Source: JBBRHH01 sp963788015
GTDB lineage: Bacteria > Planctomycetota > Phycisphaerae > Tepidisphaerales > Tepidisphaeraceae
DNA: 64,000 bases
Assembly (NCBI GenBank): GCA_963788015.1
Contig: CAWBEY010000012.1
Location: forward strand, 930,001 to 994,000
Direction of reading: 5' to 3'
Shown here: positions 46,394 to 56,083 of the stretch, piece after piece
Layout of the letters: each line of letters begins with the position of its first letter
Numbering within the stretch: the first letter of the stretch is position 1
Position numbers and translations under genes: made by a program
Notes under the pieces: model-generated
Told to the model about the DNA's origin: nothing
The model's input: only the letters and a program-made list of their open reading frames with translations
The model's database searches: none

Positions 46394-49300
46394 CTAGTCG
46401 GCCTTGGCCTTTTCCGCTCCGATCTGGATCTGGCCAATGTCGACGGATTCTTTTCGGTCAACCAAGCGCAGGGTGAGGGACTGGCGAGTTTCGTCGGGGC
46501 GGCCAAAGTGGGTGATGACGGTGGCCTGCACGGTGCAGGGGCCGGCGAGGGATTGCTGGTTGGAGCCGTAGAAGTTGGCCTGGATGCGGTATTGGCCGGG
46601 CATGGCTTTCTTGAGGCAGTATTCTTCCGGGCCGTAGCCCTGGGTGAAGTCTTTGCTGAGATGGCCGCCGATGACGGTGCGGTTGTGGCCGTAGAAGCAC
46701 TTCTCACCAGAAGGCTCGGTCACCCACAGGTCGATGTCGGTCAGGTCGGCGTCCCAGCTCATGACGATGCGCACGTCACAGTCCAGGTTCTTGACCAGGC
46801 GCTTGTCGAAGGGGTTTTGGATGCCAGTCATGCCTTTGGTCTTTTCGATCAGGCGGTTGGCTTCCATGAGTGCGATGGACTCGATCTCATCAAAGCGGTC
46901 CCACTGGTTCATGCAGACTTTGTGCAGGAGTTCGAGGGAGCGGTTGTAGTCGGCGAGGATCTGGCCAGAAGGTGCTTTGTCTTTGGCCGCGTCGGCACGG
47001 TCTGCCAGGGCGAGGGCCAGGTCGCGGTAGCTCTGGGGTTCTTCGGGCGCATCTGGAGGACTTTGTCGAAGAGGTCGATGGCCAGGTCGAGCTCGCCAAC
47101 CTGCTCGAGGCGGTGGGCGACGACGCGGAGGAGGGGAGCGGAGTCGAGCTCGAGTTCGGCGATGTCGGAGAGGACACGGATGCCAAGTTCCTTTTGTTTG
47201 TTCTGGAGGAAGAAGTCGCCGCAGTCGAGGTAGAAGGCCGGGGAGGCGGCGTTGGTTTTGCGCTGGTCGAGATAGGCGGCGTAGGCTTTGTCGGGTCCGG
47301 CATCTTTGAGGGCGTGGAGGTATGGGGTGTCGGGGTTCCAGGGCTTGATGGCGATGGTGGGCGTGGTGTCTTCTTCTTGTGCGTTTTGCTTCGCTTCTTT
47401 GCTTGCACCGCTTAAGAGAGCGAGCGCGTTATTGCGGTTGCCAGGCGCAGCCTCCGCTTGCTCAAGTCTTTGCACTTGCGCGGCCATCCTTTGCGGCTCG
47501 TCAGCGCGCCCCTGTGCCTGTTGATCAGCAGGCCCGGGCAATGGAGTGCGAGGGGCGCCACCGGCTGCGCCGCCACCCGTTCCGTGCAGGACTCCGCCCG
47601 CATTCGCGTTCGTTAGGTCATCTTTATTATTCTGCGGCTCCTTATACTTAAAGTCGCTGGCATACTTGTTCTCCTGCTCCCACCACTTGACCTTCTCCTG
47701 CCAGAGGGCCAGGACGTGATCCAGCTTCTGGTTGTCCGTCTTCTTCGCCACCTCCTGCTGCTGCTTGATCTGCTGCTGATACTGGGTGTACATCTCGCCA
47801 CGGCTTCTGGGCGGGGTGATGTGGTAGGTGAGGTACTGCTGGAGATTGTCCAGAACCAGCAGCGAGGTGTTGGGGGTGACGAGGTTGAAGGACTGGCCGA
47901 TCTTCGCCAGTTGCTCGTGGTTTTTGTCCTGGAAGATCGACAACTGGGCCACCTTCTGCTGGGCCCAGTAGCGGCTGATCAGGCCGGTGGCGGTGGCTGA
48001 TTCTTTCTTGAGCGTGAGGGTGGTGGTCTTGGTGATCTGGTTGCCAAAGCCGTAGTTGAGTTTGATCGTCGCCTGATCTGAGAGCAGCTTGCCGGCAAGG
48101 GCGAGACGGCCGGTGGGCAAGGGCTGGCTTTGATCTGGATACACCTCCGTGACCTGGTTTGCATCGTACTCGGCCGAGATGAAGCTGAAGGGGCTGGAGG
48201 TCATGCCATCCACCACCTGCTGGTTGGAGAGACGATGGAGGTTGAAGTACTGGCCATTGCTTTTGGAGGCGATCAGCTTGAGGAGGCTGTGGTTGGCCTT
48301 GGCATCGTTGGAGATGGCGTAGACGGGGGCATCGAGCTTCTGGGGGATCTCCTTGCCCATGTTGCTCAGCCCATCGCTGAAGAGCAGCCAGTAGCTGTAG
48401 TCACTGTTGTCGCGGCCTTTGGTGAGGGAGAGGCTGCCGAGGCTGGTAGCGCCGTCGTAGGCGAGGTTCTTTAAGTGCTCGAGGAGTTTGCCGGCGTCGC
48501 CTTTGTCGATGTGGAAGCTGACGGGGGCTTCGGAGACGTTGCGGAGGATGATCAGGTCCACGTCCAGGGTGAGGGGCTGGAGGATCTTTGCCAGCAGATC
48601 GAGTTCACGCTGCTTGTCGTTGGCGCTGCGGCTGAGGGAAGCGTCCCAGACCAGGCCGATGCGGGTGGGGGCCTGCTGCTGCTGGATGTTGCGCTGGGGG
48701 ATCTGCTCGAAGGGGCGGTCGTTGACCAGGAAGTAGTGATCGAGCTTGGAGTCATCTTCGGGATTGGGACGCTGTTCGACGACGGCCGAGGGACGAATGA
48801 GCTGTGGGAGGCTGATGAGCAGATCGTCGATGAACTGCACGTTCTCGAAGGATCGGCTGGCGGTGTACTTGTTGCCCTCCTTGACGAAGGCCATCTTGCT
48901 GACCAGGGCGCTTTTGCCTTCGAGCTTGGGCTGTTCTTCGGTGCCCAGCACTTCGATCTTGATATTGCCTTCCTTGATCTGCTTGCCCCAGTTCAAGGGG
49001 AGGGCGTAGGCTAGGGCGGAGTTCTTGTCGAGCAGATCTCCTTCATACTGCACCTTGATGGTGCGGGTGCCTTTGGCGGGGATGGGGTAGATGCGGGTCT
49101 TGAAGTTGTTGCCGACGGTGTGCTCGACGAGGCCGGGGTCGATGCCTTTGCGGACTTCAGTTTCGAAGCTGATGCGTGCCTTTTGCTTCTCGACGGCCAC
49201 GGCATCGACCATCTGGCCATTGATGTCCAGGCCATAGCCGCTGACGCTGGTGCCTTCGGGGAGGGGGAAGGAAAGCTCCCCTTCCAGCACGCGGTCGGTG

Positions 49301-49524
49301 TCGTTGGAGAAGGTGAGGGTCATGGTGGTCTGGGCGACATAGCCATCGACCAGCACCTGGATGTCGGCCTTGGAGAGGGCCAGGAGTTTGTCCTTGTCAC
49401 CATCCTTGACGATCAGGGCCGGGGGACGCAGGGAATCGTCGGGCTTGGGAGGTGCAACATCGGCCACCTGGGCAAAGGAGGAGAAGGGAAGGAGGAGGGC
49501 GATGAGGAAGAGAGTGTGTTTCAT
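46394..49524 (-). CDS. VIT-vWA-YfaP (DUF2135) secreted protein, copy 1, shared frameshift
   Basis: The signal peptide is MKHTLFLIALLLPFSSFAQ (start ATG 49524). A VIT domain follows (about 25-165: TMTLTFSNDTDRVLEGELSF, GLVEHTVGNNFKTRIYPIPA), then a vWA domain with metal site RIGLVWDASLSRSANDKQRE (DxSxS) and LLFSDGLSN. After it come a coiled QQQ-rich segment, a variable linker (47370-47645), TPR-like helices and a C-terminal YfaP/DUF2135 domain (SWDADLTDIDLWVTEPSGEK). The frame breaks near 47050 in a run of four C (coding sense): one frame ends at 46909 and the C-terminal part can restart at ATG 46912 (ATGA overlap). Probably a surface-displayed adhesive or scaffold protein. Confidence 0.82.
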
Positions 49525-49580
49525 GCGAGGCTCCGTGAGAATGTTTGGGGGTTGGACGCCTCGGGGGTGGGAAGGTTTCA
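46394..49580. repeat. Left arm of a 3.2-kb inverted repeat
   Basis: Inverted and nearly identical to 50215-53428 apart from the linker segment. Even the unused antisense frames of the two arms translate identically over most of the first 1.9 kb, showing DNA-level identity rather than only protein conservation. A few substitutions occur near 48265-48270 and toward the C-terminal end. Confidence 0.93.
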
Positions 49581-49583
49581 GGG

Positions 49584-49627
49584 ATTGATTCATTGATTCA
49601 TCGGTTCATTGATTCATTGATTCATTG
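49584..49627. repeat. Octamer tandem repeat (TTGATTCA x5)
   Basis: Five consecutive TTGATTCA-like units, the third being TCGGTTCA, at the outer edge of copy 1's upstream region. The other arm has no counterpart. Confidence 0.85.
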
Positions 49628-50214
49628 GGGGATTGAGTCATGTTTGGTTCGTTGGCTTTGGTGGGGGCGCTTTTTCGGGTTGCGTTTTGTATAAAAATTG
49701 AGTTGGGGGCGCGGGTTGAGGCTTGACAGGGGTTTAGGTGAAAAACGCCTTTGAAAAGCGCCCCCAAACCCTCCCCAAAACCTCCCCAAATCCTCCCCTG
49801 TTTTGAGCCCCTTTTCGACATAAAACCTCCCTGTTTTCTCCCCCGAACCGCCCCCTTTCGACGGGCTCAAGGCGGGCCTTTCGATGGGCTCAAGGCGGGC
49901 CTTTCTACACGGGGAAGAAGATGCACCACGAAGGCACAAAGTCACGAAGGGGGTTTTGGGGCGGGGGGCGGCGGTGGAGTTTGGGCGCATGGATAGCTCC
50001 TCATTTCTTGTCTTGGGTTGCGCGGTTTGGGGGCAAAGCGCGCAACTGTTTTTTGGGAAGTGGGGTTTTGCTTGGGTTTTTAAGCCAATTATTTTTTATT
50101 TTGGGTTGGGAGGTGTTGCGCACTTTGGGGCGTGTTCGCGCAACTTCAGCTGAGATGGACGGACTGGATGGACAGGATGAATATCGGGGCGTCTTGGATG
50201 AGGAGTGGTGGTGT
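49628..50214. other. 587-bp spacer between divergent VIT/vWA genes
   Basis: No convincing gene. Contents: C-rich pyrimidine tracts, a tandem 23-bp repeat (TTTCGAYGGGCTCAAGGCG at about 49856-49902), an unusually G/T-rich stretch (49960-50140), and two hairpin-forming elements with the same arms, GTTGCGC...GCGCAAC, at 50017-50046 and 50115-50144. The spacer must contain the promoters for both genes. Composition differs visibly from the flanking coding arms. Confidence 0.65.
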
Positions 50215-53200
50215 CAATCAACCTGCAACCTTCCGGCCCCGCAGGCGTCCAACCCCAAACATTCACGGAGCCTCGCATGAAACACACTCTCTTCCTCATC
50301 GCCCTCCTCCTTCCCTTCTCCTCCTTTGCCCAGGTGGCCGATGTTGCACCTCCCAAGCCCGACGATTCCCTGCGTCCCCCGGCCCTGATCGTCAAGGATG
50401 GTGACAAGGACAAACTCCTGGCCCTCTCCAAGGCCGACATCCAGGTGCTGGTCGATGGCTATGTCGCCCAGACCACCATGACCCTCACCTTCTCCAACGA
50501 CACCGACCGCGTGCTGGAAGGGGAGCTTTCCTTCCCCCTCCCCGAAGGCACCAGCGTCAGCGGCTATGGCCTGGACATCAATGGCCAGATGGTCGATGCC
50601 GTGGCCGTCGAGAAGCAAAAGGCACGCATCAGCTTCGAAACTGAAGTCCGCAAAGGCATCGACCCCGGCCTCGTCGAGCACACCGTCGGCAACAACTTCA
50701 AGACCCGCATCTACCCCATCCCCGCCAAAGGCACCCGCACCATCAAGGTGCAGTATGAAGGAGATCTGCTCGACAAGAACTCCGCCCTAGCCTACGCCCT
50801 CCCCTTGAACTGGGGCAAGCAGATCAAGGAAGGCAATATCAAGATCGAAGTGCTGGGCACCGAAGAACAGCCCAAGCTCGAAGGCAAAAGCGCCCTGGTC
50901 AGCAAGATGGCCTTCGTCAAGGAGGGCAACAAGTACACCGCCAGCCGATCCTTCGAGAACGTGCAGTTCATCGACGATCTGCTCATCAGCCTCCCACAGC
51001 TCATTCGTCCCTCGGCCGTCGTCGAACAGCGTCCCAATCCCGAAGATGACTCCAAGCTCGATCACTACTTCCTGGTCAACGACCGCCCCTTCGAGCAGAT
51101 CCCCCAGCGCAACATCCAGCAGCAGCAGGCCCCCACCCGCATCGGCCTGGTCTGGGACGCTTCCCTCAGCCGCAGCGCCAACGACAAGCAGCGTGAACTC
51201 GATCTGCTGGCAAAGATCCTCCAGCCCCTCACCCTGGACGTGGACCTGATCATCCTCCGCAACGTCTCCGAAGCCCCCGTCAGCTTCCACATCGACAAAG
51301 GCGACGCCGGCAAACTCCTCGAGCACTTAAAGAACCTCGCCTACGACGGCGCTACCAGCCTCGGCAGCCTCTCCCTCACCAAAGGCCGCGACAACAGTGA
51401 CTACAGCTACTGGCTGCTCTTCAGCGATGGGCTGAGCAACATGGGCAAGGAGATCCCCCAGAAGCTCGATGCCCCCGTCTACGCCATCTCCAACGATGCC
51501 AAGGCCAACCACAGCCTCCTCAAGCTGATTGCCTCCAAAAGCAATGGCCAGTACTTCAACCTCCATCGTCTCTCCAACCAGCAGGTGGTGGATGGCATGA
51601 CCTCCAGCCCCTTCAGCTTCATCTCGGCCGAGTACGATGCAAACCAGGTCACGGAGGTGTATCCAGATCAAAGCCAGCCCTTGCCCACCGGCCGCCTCGC
51701 CCTTGCCGGCAAGCTGCTCTCAGATCAGGCGACGATCAAACTCAACTACGGCTTTGGCAACCAGATCACCAAGACCACCACCCTCACGCTCAAGAAAGAA
51801 TCAGCCACCGCCACCGGCCTGATCAGCCGCTACTGGGCCCAGCAGAAGGTGGCCCAGTTGTCGATCTTCCAGGACAAGAACCACGAGCAACTGGCGAAGA
51901 TCGGCCAGTCCTTCAACCTCGTCACCCCCAACACCTCGCTGCTGGTTCTGGACAATCTCCAGCAGTACCTCACCTACCACATCACCCCGCCCAGAAGCCG
52001 TGGCGAGATGTACACCCAGTATCAGCAGCAGATCAAGCAGCAGCAGGAGGTGGCGAAGAAGACGGACAACCAGAAGCTGGATCACGTCCTGGCCCTCTGG
52101 CAGGAGAAGGTCAAGTGGTGGGAGCAGGAGAACAAGTACGCCAGCGACTTTAAGTATAAGGAGCCACCCGGCCAAAAGCCCGCACAACAAGCCGCCCAGC
52201 TCGCGCACCAACGCCGGCGATCTTCCAGCCGCCCACGGCCTGGCCGCTGGAACAACATCACCTCCCGCGCCGCGCTGCCGCTGCGACCAGGCCAGGCCGG
52301 TGAATCTCGTCAGGCGATGCAGGCTCGTGAACGCGACGGCGCCAGCCTCAGCCTTGATGAGTTGAACGACGCTACAGCCGCTGTAGGCGGGCGCGGCGCG
52401 AACGGTTATTTTGGTGGAGCTCGCCTGAAAAAAGCGTCCGGCGAAGAACCGGACACCACCCCCACCATCGCCATCAAACCCTGGAACCCCGACACTCCTT
52501 ACCTCCACGCCCTCAAAGATGCCGGACCCGACAAAGCTTATGCCGCCTATCTCGACCAGCGCAAAACCAACGCCGCCTCCCCGGCCTTCTACCTCGACTG
52601 CGGCGACTTCTTCCTCCAGAACAAACAAAAGGAACTGGGCATCCGTGTCCTCTCCGACATCGCCGAACTTGAGCTCGACTCCGCTCCCCTCCTCCGCGTC
52701 GTCGCCCACCGCCTCGAGCAGGTTGGCGAGCTCGACCTGGCCATCGACCTCTTCGACAAAGTCCTCCAGATGCGCCCGAAGAACCCCAGAGCTACCGCGA
52801 CCTGGCCCTCGCCCTGGCAGACCGTGCCGACGCGGCCAAAGACAAAGCACCTTCTGATCGAATCCTCGCCGACTACAACCGCTCCCTGGAGCTTTTGCAC
52901 AAGGTCTGCATGAACCAGTGGGACCGCTTTGATGAGATCGAGTCCATCGCCCTCATGGAAGCCAACCGCCTGATCGAAAAGACCAAAGGCATGACTGGCA
53001 TCCAAAACCCCTTCGACAAGCGCCTGGTCAAGAACCTGGACTGCGACGTGCGCATCGTCATGAGCTGGGACGCCGATCTCACCGACATCGACCTCTGGGT
53101 CACAGAGCCTTCTGGCGAGAAGTGCTTCTACGGCCACAACCGCACCGTCATCGGCGGCCATCTCAGCAAAGACTTCACGCAAGGGTATGGCCCCGAAGAA

Positions 53201-53428
53201 TACTGCCTCAAGAAAGCCATGCCCGGCCAATACCGCATCCAGGCCAACTTCTACGGCTCCAACCAGCAATCCCTGGCCGGCCCCTGCACCGTGCAGGCCA
53301 CCGTCATCACCCACTTCGGCCGCCCCGACGAAAGTCGCCAGTCCCTCACCCTTCGCTTGGTTGACCGCAAAGAATCCGTGGACATCGGCCAGATCCAGAT
53401 CGGAAAGGAGAATGCCAAACCTGAGTGA
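50215..53428. repeat. Right arm of a 3.2-kb inverted repeat
   Basis: Partner of 46394-49580. Homology begins about 60 bp upstream of the start codon and runs to the last codons of the YfaP domain. The last residues differ (KENAKPE here, AEKAKAD in copy 1). The internal segment 52160-52450 is not shared. Confidence 0.93.
50277..53428 (+). CDS. VIT-vWA-YfaP (DUF2135) secreted protein, copy 2, shared frameshift
   Basis: Same architecture and start (ATG 50277, MKHTLFLIALLLPFSSFAQ) as copy 1. The protein is identical from the signal peptide through VIT and vWA to NKYASDFKYKEP (about 620 residues). The linker (52160-52450) is entirely different here, Gln/Ala/Arg-rich with GGRGANGYFGGARLKK before PTIAIKPWNPDTPYLHALKD resumes identity. 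The same frame break occurs near 52785 in the same CCCC run. Corrected, the frame reads SYRDLALALADRADAAKDKA into the YfaP domain. It lies 38 bp upstream of a Mo/W-type ABC permease gene on the same strand. Confidence 0.82.
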
Positions 53429-53466
53429 AGGACTCTAATAAACTTTTCCCGCTACAATCCGTCGGC

Positions 53467-54381
53467 ATGACCCAGTCCGCCCCAGAACCCAGCGCACCGC
53501 CCACTCCACCACATCACCGCATCAGCTCCGATCTCCCTTTCCTCCTCGCTCTGGGCGTGATCGGCGGCCTCTATGTTCTCCTCATCGTCGCCATGCTGCT
53601 GGCCGACGTCTCCTTCACCTCGCCCCACCACATCGTCGCCGCCCTCGCCAGCCCCGAGATCCGCTATGCCATCAAGCTCAGCCTCATCTCCTGCACCATC
53701 ACCACCATCCTCTCGCTCTGGGTCGCCGTTCCGCTGGGCTATCTCATGTCCCGCTTCCATTCCACCCCCCGCCTCGGTCAACGCGGCCTTCGCGCCGCCG
53801 TCGGCCTCCTCGACGCCCTCCTCGACATTCCCATCGTCCTCCCGCCCCTGGTCATCGGCCTCAGCCTCCTCATCCTCTTCCAACTTCACATTCACGGCCA
53901 ATCCCTCGAAACCTGGATCAACACCCACATCCGCATCGGCAACTGGCATCTCTCCATCACCTACGCCATCCCCAGCGTCATCCTCGCCCAGTTCGCCGTC
54001 GCCTGCGCCTTCGCCGTCCGCACCATGCGCGTCACATTCGACCAGATCAGCCCCCGCAGCGAACAAGTCGCCCTCACCCTCGGCTGCACCCGCGCCCAGG
54101 CTTTCTGGATGGTCGTCGTCCCCGAAGCACGACGCGGCATGCTCACCGCCGCCACCCTTTCCTGGGCCCGCGCTCTGGGGGAGTTTGGCCCGATCCTCGT
54201 CTTCTCCGGCGCAACCCGCAAAAAAACCGAAGTCCTTCCCACCAGCGTCTTCCTTGAGCTCAGTGTCGGCAACATTGAAGCCGCCGTCGCCGTCTCGCTG
54301 CTCATGGTGTTCGCCGCCGTCGTCGTCCTCCTCATCGTCCGCCTCTTCGGATCCGACGCCCCCATCGGGAGGGTCATCTAA
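53467..54381 (+). CDS. ABC transporter permease, molybdate/tungstate (ModB/TupB) type
   Basis: 304 residues from ATG 53467. Six or so membrane helices, starting LPFLLALGVIGGLYVLLIVA. The BPD_transp_1 EAA loop is present as ALTLGCTRAQAFWMVVVPEA (EQVALTLG...P). LPPLVIGLSLLILF and RALGEFGPILVFSGATRKKT are typical of ModB/CysTW-type permeases of the molybdate-sulfate group. The ATPase follows after two bases. No periplasmic binding protein is found beside it, unusual for an importer. Confidence 0.82.
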   Translation: MTQSAPEPSAPPTPPHHRISSDLPFLLALGVIGGLYVLLIVAMLLADVSFTSPHHIVAALASPEIRYAIKLSLISCTITTILSLWVAVPLGYLMSRFHSTPRLGQRGLRAAVGLLDALLDIPIVLPPLVIGLSLLILFQLHIHGQSLETWINTHIRIGNWHLSITYAIPSVILAQFAVACAFAVRTMRVTFDQISPRSEQVALTLGCTRAQAFWMVVVPEARRGMLTAATLSWARALGEFGPILVFSGATRKKTEVLPTSVFLELSVGNIEAAVAVSLLMVFAAVVVLLIVRLFGSDAPIGRVI

Positions 54382-54383
54382 CC

Positions 54384-55055
54384 ATGATCCATCTCCAAAA
54401 CCTCCGCGTCCGTGCCGGCCCGTTCATCGTTGATAATGTCAATCTTCACGTGCCCACCGGCGCTTATGGCGTTCTCATGGGCCGAACCGGCACCGGCAAA
54501 ACCACCATCCTCGAAGCGATCTGCGGCCTGCGCCCCACCCTCGCCGGCCGAATCCTCCTGATGAACCGCGACGTCACCCCTCTCCGCGTGGCTGAGCGCG
54601 GCGTCGGCTATGTCCCCCAGGACCGCGCCCTCTTTCAGACCATGAACGTCCGCGAGCATCTCGCCTTCGCTCTAGTCATCCGCAACTGGAGCGACCAGGA
54701 CATCCACCAGCGCGTCCTCGAACTCGCCGACCTGCTGGGCATCGACCACCTTCTCCACCGCCGGCCACAAGGCCTCAGCGGCGGCGAAGCCCAGCGCGTC
54801 GCCCTTGGCCGCGCCCTCGCCAGCCACCCCGGCATCCTCCTCCTCGATGAACCATTAAGTGCCCTGGACGATCAAACCCGCACCGAGATGTACGCGCTGC
54901 TCCAATCCGTCAAACAACGCACCGGCGTCACCACCCTCCACATCACCCACAACGCCGAAGAAGCCCAGCGCCTTGCCGACTGCGTCTTCGTCATGGTGGG
55001 CGAGGGCAACGTCAAGCAGGTTCATCTCAGTGATCTCAAGGGGAAAGACAGATGA
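54384..55055 (+). CDS. ABC transporter ATP-binding protein, ModC-like
   Basis: 223 residues, with Walker A GVLMGRTGTGKTTILEAICG, Q-loop VPQDRALFQTMNVREHLAFA, signature LSGGEAQRVALGRALASHPG and Walker B ILLLDEPLSALDDQTRTEMY, H-loop LHITHNAEEAQRLAD. It is shorter than ModC and lacks the C-terminal molybdate-binding (MOP/TOBE) domain. Transcribed with the permease and overlapped by the next gene (ATGA at 55052). Confidence 0.88.
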   Translation: MIHLQNLRVRAGPFIVDNVNLHVPTGAYGVLMGRTGTGKTTILEAICGLRPTLAGRILLMNRDVTPLRVAERGVGYVPQDRALFQTMNVREHLAFALVIRNWSDQDIHQRVLELADLLGIDHLLHRRPQGLSGGEAQRVALGRALASHPGILLLDEPLSALDDQTRTEMYALLQSVKQRTGVTTLHITHNAEEAQRLADCVFVMVGEGNVKQVHLSDLKGKDR

Positions 55056-55330
55056 GGGTCACGGTTCAATATTCCGCGCAAGCCCGACAGGCGGCAGGTC
55101 GTTCCTATGAGGAGATTGTGCTCCCCGACAATGCCACCCTCACCGCCCTGCTTCAGCACCTCGCGCAATCGCACGGCGACCTGATGCGCCGCCTCCTCCT
55201 GGACGCCGACAACAACCCCCACCCCTCTGTTCTCATCTTTGTCAATGAAGAACAAGTCACCTGGTCCGCTCCGCCAGTCCTCCACGACGGTGACGACATC
55301 ATCCTTCTCTCGCCCGTCTCCGGGGGCTAA
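55052..55330 (+). CDS. MoaD/ThiS-family ubiquitin-like sulfur carrier
   Basis: 92 residues, beta-grasp, ending in the Gly-Gly tail (LLSPVSGG) that is adenylated and thiocarboxylated in MoaD. Start overlaps the ATPase stop. Motifs: TVQYSAQARQAAGRSYEEIV and DGDDIILLSPVSGG. Its position in a molybdate-type ABC operon suggests molybdopterin synthase small subunit rather than ThiS. The large subunit moaE is not visible, so this assignment is by context. Confidence 0.8.
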   Translation: MRVTVQYSAQARQAAGRSYEEIVLPDNATLTALLQHLAQSHGDLMRRLLLDADNNPHPSVLIFVNEEQVTWSAPPVLHDGDDIILLSPVSGG

Positions 55331-55393
55331 TCAGAAGTCCCCGCAACGCTCCCGCCGATAAACCAGTACCACTCACTGGAACCCAACAGAACC

Positions 55394-56079
55394 ATGCACC
55401 GCCGCAAAGCCTTTACGCTCGTCGAACTCCTGGTCGTCATCGGCATCATCGCCGTCCTCATCGGCCTGCTCATGCCCGCACTCTCTCAGGCCCGCCAGAT
55501 GGCCTCCCGCACCGCCTGCCAGAACAACCTCCGCCAACTGGCCTCCGCCGTTCTCGCCTATGCCGGCGACTCCGACGGCTTCATGCCCTTCTCCAATTCC
55601 GACACCCTCGAATCCACTGGCCAGTGGAAAGGCCCGGGCTGGCTCTACCAATACCCAAACCGCGACGTTACCGACGACGTCAAGACCGGGCGCTCTACCC
55701 CCTGCTCCAGGGCACAACCGTTTATCGCTGCCCAGACGACACCGGCCCATGGATTCTGGGCCCAACCCAGAACCTCACCAGCTACATGATGAACAGTGCC
55801 GTCGATGGCGAGGCCAAGAAAATCCCCCCCTACAAAATGACCAGCTTCAAGCCGGACGATTTCATGCTGGTCGAGGCCAGCGAAAGCCAGGGCGGCGGCA
55901 CCTGGAATGACGGCAACAACAACGGCTCAAACGAGATGACCGCCCGCCACCATTTCGGCGGCAACGTCGTCTGTTTCGATTTTCACGTCGACTACCTGCG
56001 CAGCGACGAGTACGAAGCCGAAATGCAAAAGCGCCCAGGCCGCCTCTGGTGCAACCCCGCCACCCCAACCGGCGATTGA
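55394..56079 (+). CDS. Prepilin-type (H-X9-DG) protein, frameshifted
   Basis: MHRRKAFTLVELLVVIGIIA gives the prepilin cleavage site and helix. The family motif continues NNLRQLASAVLAYAGDSDGF. Near 55690 a one-base shift joins DVKTG to ALYPLLQGTTVYRCPDDTGP, followed by TARHHFGGNVVCFDFHVDYL, the equivalent of the DGHV region. 228 residues when joined. Its 3' end faces the delta-60 repeat gene, five bases away. Confidence 0.82.
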
Positions 56080-56083
56080 GTTC

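Noticed and set aside
47370..47645. Diversity-generating retroelement as the cause of the variable linker
   Set aside because: No reverse transcriptase, no template repeat and no adenine-biased changes. The linkers are unrelated sequences, not mutated versions of each other.
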